Positions 13,724 through 17,840 of a stretch of DNA of 17,840 bases are shown piece by piece (position 1 is the first letter of the stretch; every line of letters begins with the position of its first letter). The DNA comes from Actinomycetales bacterium (GTDB lineage: Bacteria; Actinomycetota; Actinomycetes; Actinomycetales; Actinomycetaceae). The notes beneath the pieces are model-generated. The model was not told the DNA's origin and ran no database searches. It saw only the letters and a list, made by a program, of their open reading frames with translations. The stretch is from positions 1-17,840 of the forward strand of contig JALHDK010000010.1 in the NCBI GenBank assembly GCA_022838965.1, in the 5' to 3' direction. The translations under genes and the position numbers were made by a program.

Positions 13724-16700
13724 ATGAAACCCAGGAGCCGGGCCGCCCTGATCGCGGTGATCGTCCTTGTCGTGGTCGCGCTCGCGGGCGGTGGCTACCT
13801 CTTCCTGCGGGCGCGCTCCGGCGGCCAGCCGGAGCGGGGCACTGCCACCGGGCCTGCGGTGCTGTTCGATGCGCCTGCCCTCGGCGCCACCCTGACGGTG
13901 GGGCAACCGACCCCGGTGCACGCCGTCGCGAGCAGTGCCGCGAAGGTCACGCGCGTGGAGCTGTGGGTTGACGGCGCCTATGAGTCCGCCTCTGCGGCCA
14001 CCTTTGCCGGTGGCGTCTCTCCGCTGCCACTGCTGGCCTACTGGGAGCCTCCGACCGCCGGCCCGCACACGCTGGTGGCACGTGCCTTCGACGCCGCGGG
14101 CAGGAGCAACGAGGCCACGTTGGCCGTCGAGGTGGCTGGACCGCCAGCCGAGGACCGCGACGGAGATGGCGTCGCCGACGCCGTCGACGTCTGCCCCGAC
14201 GAGGCGGGGTACGCCTCGGCCGCCGGTTGCCCGGACCGAGACGGTGACATGGTTGCGGACGCGGCGGACGCCTGCCCGGACGAGGCCGGCACCGCCGCCG
14301 GAGCGGGATGCGCCGCGCCGTCGGAGGGGGATCGCGACGGGGACGCGGTCGGCGACGAGGTGGACGCGTGCCCCGAGACGCCCGGCGGCACGGGCGGCGA
14401 TGGGTGTGTCGCCCCGGATGACCGGGACGGGGATTCCGTCGCGGACGCGTCGGATCCGTGCCCGGAGATCCCCGGGACAGCGGGGGGCTGCCCGGACGCC
14501 GACCGTGACGGCGTGCCGGATGGCACCGACCCGTGCGTGGACGTCCCGGGTGGCACCGACGGATGCCCCGGGGCCACGGAGAGTGACCGCGACGGGGACG
14601 GTGTCCCGGACGCCGACGACGCGTGCCCCGACGAACGGGGCGCTGCCGAGAACTCCGGCTGCCCGGGGGGTGGCGGCCCGGCGGGGTCGGCCGACGACGC
14701 GGATTTCGACGGCGACGGCGTTGCCGACTCCGGGGACAGCTGCCCGGGAGCCCCGGGTGAGGCGGACTTGGAGGGCTGCCCGGACGTGGACGGCGACGAC
14801 GTCCCGGACTACCGGGACATGTGCCCGGGGGAGGCCGGCACCTCCGCGAACCTCGGTTGCCCCTCGGGTGGCGCGGACGCGGACGGCGACGGCGTGGCCG
14901 ACGACGTGGACCTATGCCCGGAGGACGCGGGCATGCCCGAACGCCTCGGCTGCCCGCCGCCGGGCGAGGAACGCGAACTGACTCCGGGGGGCGGGGAGAT
15001 GCTCCTCCCGGCCACAGCCCGGGTCGAGTTCCAGGCGGTCAGCATGACCGTCAGTGACGAGTACGACGGACTGTCCTGCTACCCGAGCCTCGCCGGTGGG
15101 CCGGCGGAGCGGTACGCCTTCACGTCCGTCGACGGCCGCTCCTGGGAGGCGCCCGCAGGTCTGGGGAGCCGTGTGCTGCTGGTGCGGCAAGACGAACCGC
15201 TCGCGGTGCGGATGGAGTGCGGCGCGGACGTCCTCTACCTCGACGAGGACCACGCGTGGGGGACGTACTGGGGGATCGGCGCCGTTGAGGGCAGCCACCC
15301 CGCGGGCGACTGGGATGGCCACGTGATCACCGCGCGCTCGACCGGCGGTGATGAGGGGCGCTGGTTCGAGGTGCAGTATCGGCTGTGCCAGGGCGGATGC
15401 ACGGAGCCCACCTCCAAGGCTGTGACGCTGGTGCGGGAGGGGAGCCGCCTCACCTGGGAGTGGGATGACGGGACGGCGGACCTCGCGGGGTACGTGGTGT
15501 ACATGGACGGGGTCCGGATTGCCGCGTACCGGGGCACGTCGTCGAGCGGCACGGCTGACATCAGCTCCTGGGCGCCGCCTTGCGGCGGCAGTCGCGAGTT
15601 CACCGTGACCGCGCTCTTCGCGGACGGCAGCGAATCCGCGCCGAGCAACGCCGTCACCTGGGTGGGGGAGGAGTGCCCGCGGGTGGTGCGCGTGACCTTT
15701 GACCACCTCACCACGTTCGATCTCGGCAGTGACCAGGGATCGACTGTCGTCGGGCCGATCTTCGGGAGTTTCACCGCCACCGGCAGCACAAGCCGGACCC
15801 TGTCCTTCAACGCGCTGGATCGTGGTGGCTGGTGGGGGGAGGAGGATCGCGGCTTGCGGCTGCGCAGCACGCAGTACTACCCGGTGCAGGAGCTCTTCGA
15901 CCAGATCAATACCTGGGTGTCGGGTATCGGCAGCGCCAGCGTGTACAGCGCCCCGGAGCACGACTGGGTGACCGTGGAACTCGCGCCGGGCGACGACCTC
16001 TCATTCGGCGGCGCGATCATGGACGGCGACACGGGCACCAACCCGGACGACACGCTCTTCAACGGACAGCGCACCCTGCCCGCCGACTCCGTCCGGCCCG
16101 GCACCTATCGCGTGTCCGACCGGAACATCGAGCTGACCGTGCTGGTGGAGGTGATTGTGGGTCCCGAGGTGGGTCCCGAACCGGACCTGGCCATCACGGG
16201 CGTTTCGCAGGGCGAGGACGGTGAACTGAACGTCCAGGTATTCAACAATGCGGCGAGCATGGCCGAGCCGGCGAGCCTGACCGTGGAGTGGACGGACATC
16301 GTGACGGGCGCGGTGGTGGACAGCCAAACGTGGCGGGATGTGCAGCTCGGCTCGGGCGCCACCCGGACGCTGCAGACCACGGATCCGGTGGAGGGGATCG
16401 GGGGGATGCGTTTCGTGCTCGATCCCGGTGGGGATGTGCCGGACGGCAACCGAGCGAACAACACGTTCGAGACGCCCGTGACCCTGCGGGTGGAGTTCCT
16501 GGGGGCGGAGGCCGCCCAGTGCAGCGAGGCGCGCTGCACGGTCGCCAACTGGTGGATCTCGTGCGAGGCGGAGTGGGCCTTCACGCTGTGGGTCGGTACC
16601 GGTACCGGTCCGTCCGACGTCGAGTGGCTGCGTAGAATGCGGCTACCGTCCAGTGGGGAGCTCGTCGCCTGTCGGGAGGACGATCCGGCGAATGGCTGTG

Positions 16701-17014
16701 TACCCGGCCCGAGCCCGCTTGAGCACTGGAATCCCGGCGGCGCGGGCTCGTACGGATTCGAGCTCGAGATCCCTGCCACGGACACCCTCGCCATCGTGGC
16801 GACTGCACGCGAAGCCGACTTCTTCACGGACGACGATGCGTTTGTGACGTCGTTGTTCGAGTACCCTCCTGCAGACGGGTGGGGTGCGCGGCCCGATGCC
16901 TACACCAGCCGACTCCTTCCAGAACGAGAGTGTGACGACTCCACCGAGCTGGTGTGCGAGGAGTGCCAGCCCGGCCAGGTCACCGCGACCTGGCGGATCA
17001 CCCGGGTGAATTGA
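13724..17014 (+). CDS. Large membrane-anchored exoprotein with nine thrombospondin type-3 repeats
   Basis: The 1096-residue protein starts with one N-terminal membrane segment (residues 7-28, LIAVIVLVVVALAGGGYLFL) and otherwise lies outside. An Ig-like domain (about 45-138, VTRVELWVDGAYES...HTLVARAFDAAG) matches that of the preceding lipoprotein. Nine thrombospondin type-3 repeats follow (144-411), each D-x-D-x-D-x-V-x-D then x-D-x-CP, the calcium-binding pattern. The C-terminal 680 residues are beta-rich: an undefined region with several Cys (420-560), an FN3-like domain (about 560-646), and a CARDB-like domain (about 820-925, DLAITGVSQG...NVQVFNNAAS...NRANNTF). No enzyme motif was recognised. 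GAGGAG just before the ATG and a 9-bp gap show co-transcription with the lipoprotein. A calcium-stiffened surface adhesin or binding protein is the best inference. Confidence 0.85.
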   Translation: MKPRSRAALIAVIVLVVVALAGGGYLFLRARSGGQPERGTATGPAVLFDAPALGATLTVGQPTPVHAVASSAAKVTRVELWVDGAYESASAATFAGGVSPLPLLAYWEPPTAGPHTLVARAFDAAGRSNEATLAVEVAGPPAEDRDGDGVADAVDVCPDEAGYASAAGCPDRDGDMVADAADACPDEAGTAAGAGCAAPSEGDRDGDAVGDEVDACPETPGGTGGDGCVAPDDRDGDSVADASDPCPEIPGTAGGCPDADRDGVPDGTDPCVDVPGGTDGCPGATESDRDGDGVPDADDACPDERGAAENSGCPGGGGPAGSADDADFDGDGVADSGDSCPGAPGEADLEGCPDVDGDDVPDYRDMCPGEAGTSANLGCPSGGADADGDGVADDVDLCPEDAGMPERLGCPPPGEERELTPGGGEMLLPATARVEFQAVSMTVSDEYDGLSCYPSLAGGPAERYAFTSVDGRSWEAPAGLGSRVLLVRQDEPLAVRMECGADVLYLDEDHAWGTYWGIGAVEGSHPAGDWDGHVITARSTGGDEGRWFEVQYRLCQGGCTEPTSKAVTLVREGSRLTWEWDDGTADLAGYVVYMDGVRIAAYRGTSSSGTADISSWAPPCGGSREFTVTALFADGSESAPSNAVTWVGEECPRVVRVTFDHLTTFDLGSDQGSTVVGPIFGSFTATGSTSRTLSFNALDRGGWWGEEDRGLRLRSTQYYPVQELFDQINTWVSGIGSASVYSAPEHDWVTVELAPGDDLSFGGAIMDGDTGTNPDDTLFNGQRTLPADSVRPGTYRVSDRNIELTVLVEVIVGPEVGPEPDLAITGVSQGEDGELNVQVFNNAASMAEPASLTVEWTDIVTGAVVDSQTWRDVQLGSGATRTLQTTDPVEGIGGMRFVLDPGGDVPDGNRANNTFETPVTLRVEFLGAEAAQCSEARCTVANWWISCEAEWAFTLWVGTGTGPSDVEWLRRMRLPSSGELVACREDDPANGCVPGPSPLEHWNPGGAGSYGFELEIPATDTLAIVATAREADFFTDDDAFVTSLFEYPPADGWGARPDAYTSRLLPERECDDSTELVCEECQPGQVTATWRITRVN

Positions 17015-17024
17015 GGCCCCCCGG

Positions 17025-17702
17025 ATGGAGGAGGTCCGCCAGCACGTCGATCCCGCTGGCCTGCGGCGCGCGGCTGCTCTCGTCGAGCAGCGCGGAGCCG
17101 CCGCCCAGCTGTGGGTGGCGCAGGGCGGCGAAGTCCTCCTGGACCGCACATTCGGCTGCGGACCGCACGACCTCTTCTGGCTCTTCTCCGCCTCCAAGCC
17201 GTGGGTGACCGTGCTGCTCTACCAGCTCGTGGAGCAGGGGCTCGTGGAGCTGGACGCGCCGGTGGCGCGCTACTGGCCGGAGTTCGCCGCGCACGGGAAG
17301 GGGGGGATCACGCTGCGGCACGTCCTGCAGCATCGTTCCGGACTCCCGACGGCGGGGCGCGGCCTCCGCCCCCGCCGCTCCGCCCCGGCCCCGGGGCGCG
17401 GGCGGGCCGACGTCGTCGGGATGGCGCTCGGGTCGCTGGGTGACGCGCTCGCGATGACGAGCTGGGAGCGGTCGGTGCGGCGGATCGAGCGGGCGCGGCC
17501 GCGGTTCCCGCCCGGACAAGTTCCCGCCTATCAGTACCTCGACTTCGGATTCATCGTGGGCGAGGTGGTGCGGCGCGTGACCGGGCGGCCGGTGGCGGAC
17601 CTGCTGCGCGAGCGGGTGGCCGGGCCCCTCGGCCTGCGCGACACCCATCTCGGACTGCCTGCCCCGGAGCTGCGGCGCGCGGTGGCGGTGCGCGGGCGCG
17701 GG
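17025..17702 (+). CDS. Serine hydrolase, beta-lactamase/esterase EstB-like, 3' end replaced
   Basis: From ATG 17025 (TGAGG over the previous stop, 7-nt spacing) the frame reads like a class C beta-lactamase-related hydrolase. FWLFSASKPW (51-60) carries the S-x-x-K nucleophile pair S55/K58. ITLRHVLQHRSGLPTA (95-110) is the usual following motif, and AYQYLDFGFIVGEVVRRVTG (168-187) contains the tyrosine motif (Y169). PLGLRDTHLGLP (201-212) ends the recognised part at about residue 225. A 25-residue Arg/Pro-rich stretch (112-137) looks like an insertion relative to typical members. The expected last 150 or so residues are missing: the frame passes without a stop into LeuA-like sequence. Substrate is unknown; no signal peptide is apparent. 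It is probably a normal gene spoiled by a join near 17700. Confidence 0.8.
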
Positions 17703-17840
17703 GTCGCCTACGTGCTGCAGACCAAGTTCGGTTACGAACTTCCCAAGATGATGCATCCCGCCATCGGAAAGATCGTCAACGATATCTCCGACAACCTGGG
17801 TCGGGAACTGGACAGCAGGGAGATCCTGGATATCTTCCGG
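17703..17840 (+). pseudogene. 2-isopropylmalate synthase (LeuA) C-terminal fragment, fused in frame
   Basis: The last 46 codons read VAYVLQTKFGYELPKMM, then a helical stretch with IGKIVNDISDNLGREL, ending REILDIFR at the window edge. This strongly resembles the region of LeuA just before its regulatory domain (G-x-G-G-V-A-Y-x-L...G..LP......IGK......D..G.E....E...IF). LeuA condenses acetyl-CoA with 3-methyl-2-oxobutanoate in leucine synthesis. None of the TIM-barrel active site is present upstream; the preceding codons belong to a serine hydrolase. Hand count gives about 55% GC here against about 82% in the 140 bases before. The identification rests on pattern memory, not a search. Confidence 0.6.

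Noticed and set aside
13724..17014. Possible glycosidase or protease activity in the large exoprotein
   Set aside because: No catalytic motif could be seen; only binding-type and calcium-binding repeats are supported.

Overview
This is a high-GC window (roughly 70% or more over most of its length). TANNNT-type -10 boxes, lipobox and Tat-type exported proteins and a short, IlvA1-like threonine dehydratase point to an actinobacterium, possibly Propionibacteriales; the taxonomic guess is inference from gene style only. No RNA genes, CRISPR arrays, phage or plasmid functions were seen.

Layout. Bases 1-472 are an internally deleted ISL3-family insertion sequence: both terminal inverted repeats are present, but only the first ~107 codons of the transposase remain. 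It sits inside the 5' end of a minus-strand gene that looks like a glycoside hydrolase family 3 gene (remnant 473-542, with Shine-Dalgarno and a palindromic operator-like site upstream). Pointing the other way is a secreted M23 peptidoglycan hydrolase with a long Pro/Thr linker (767-2371), followed closely by a secreted protein of unknown function whose frame is broken twice at homopolymers (2378-3409). It converges on, and overlaps, an O6-alkylguanine-DNA alkyltransferase (3375-3875, minus). A PfkB-family sugar kinase (4003-5075) is split by one single-base frameshift near its N-terminus.

From 5210 to 11615 all genes are on the minus strand: threonine ammonia-lyase (ilvA), two tandem paralogous FGGY carbohydrate kinases, a DUF302 protein, and a Tat-exported multicopper oxidase with two Gly-Met repeat tracts. 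The DUF302 and oxidase genes are 1 bp apart and presumably co-translated. A perfect 14-bp stem-loop (5141-5184) separates this block from the PfkB gene and can serve both directions. Three sugar kinases within 6.3 kb suggest sugar or sugar-acid catabolism, but the substrates cannot be read from the sequence.

From 11732 onward the strand is plus: a PhzF-family isomerase, then a tight pair of surface genes. The pair is a lipoprotein with Ig-like and FN3-like domains joined by a repeat-rich Pro/Thr linker, and a 1096-residue anchored exoprotein with an Ig-like domain, nine thrombospondin type-3 calcium-binding repeats and a long beta-rich C-terminus with FN3-like and CARDB-like parts. They probably form a cell-surface adhesion or carbohydrate-interaction module, function unknown. 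Next comes a serine beta-lactamase-like hydrolase whose reading frame runs without a stop into what looks like the C-terminal part of 2-isopropylmalate synthase (from about 17700). GC drops from ~82% to ~55% at that point. This is either a recent recombination or, more likely, a chimeric assembly join near the end of the sequence.

The most noteworthy items are the hydrolase/LeuA chimera, the miniature ISL3 element that interrupts a GH3 gene and may hide its own ribosome-binding site in a hairpin, the TSP3/lipoprotein surface pair, the tandem FGGY kinases that lack an Asp at the usual catalytic position, and three homopolymer frameshifts that look like base-calling errors.
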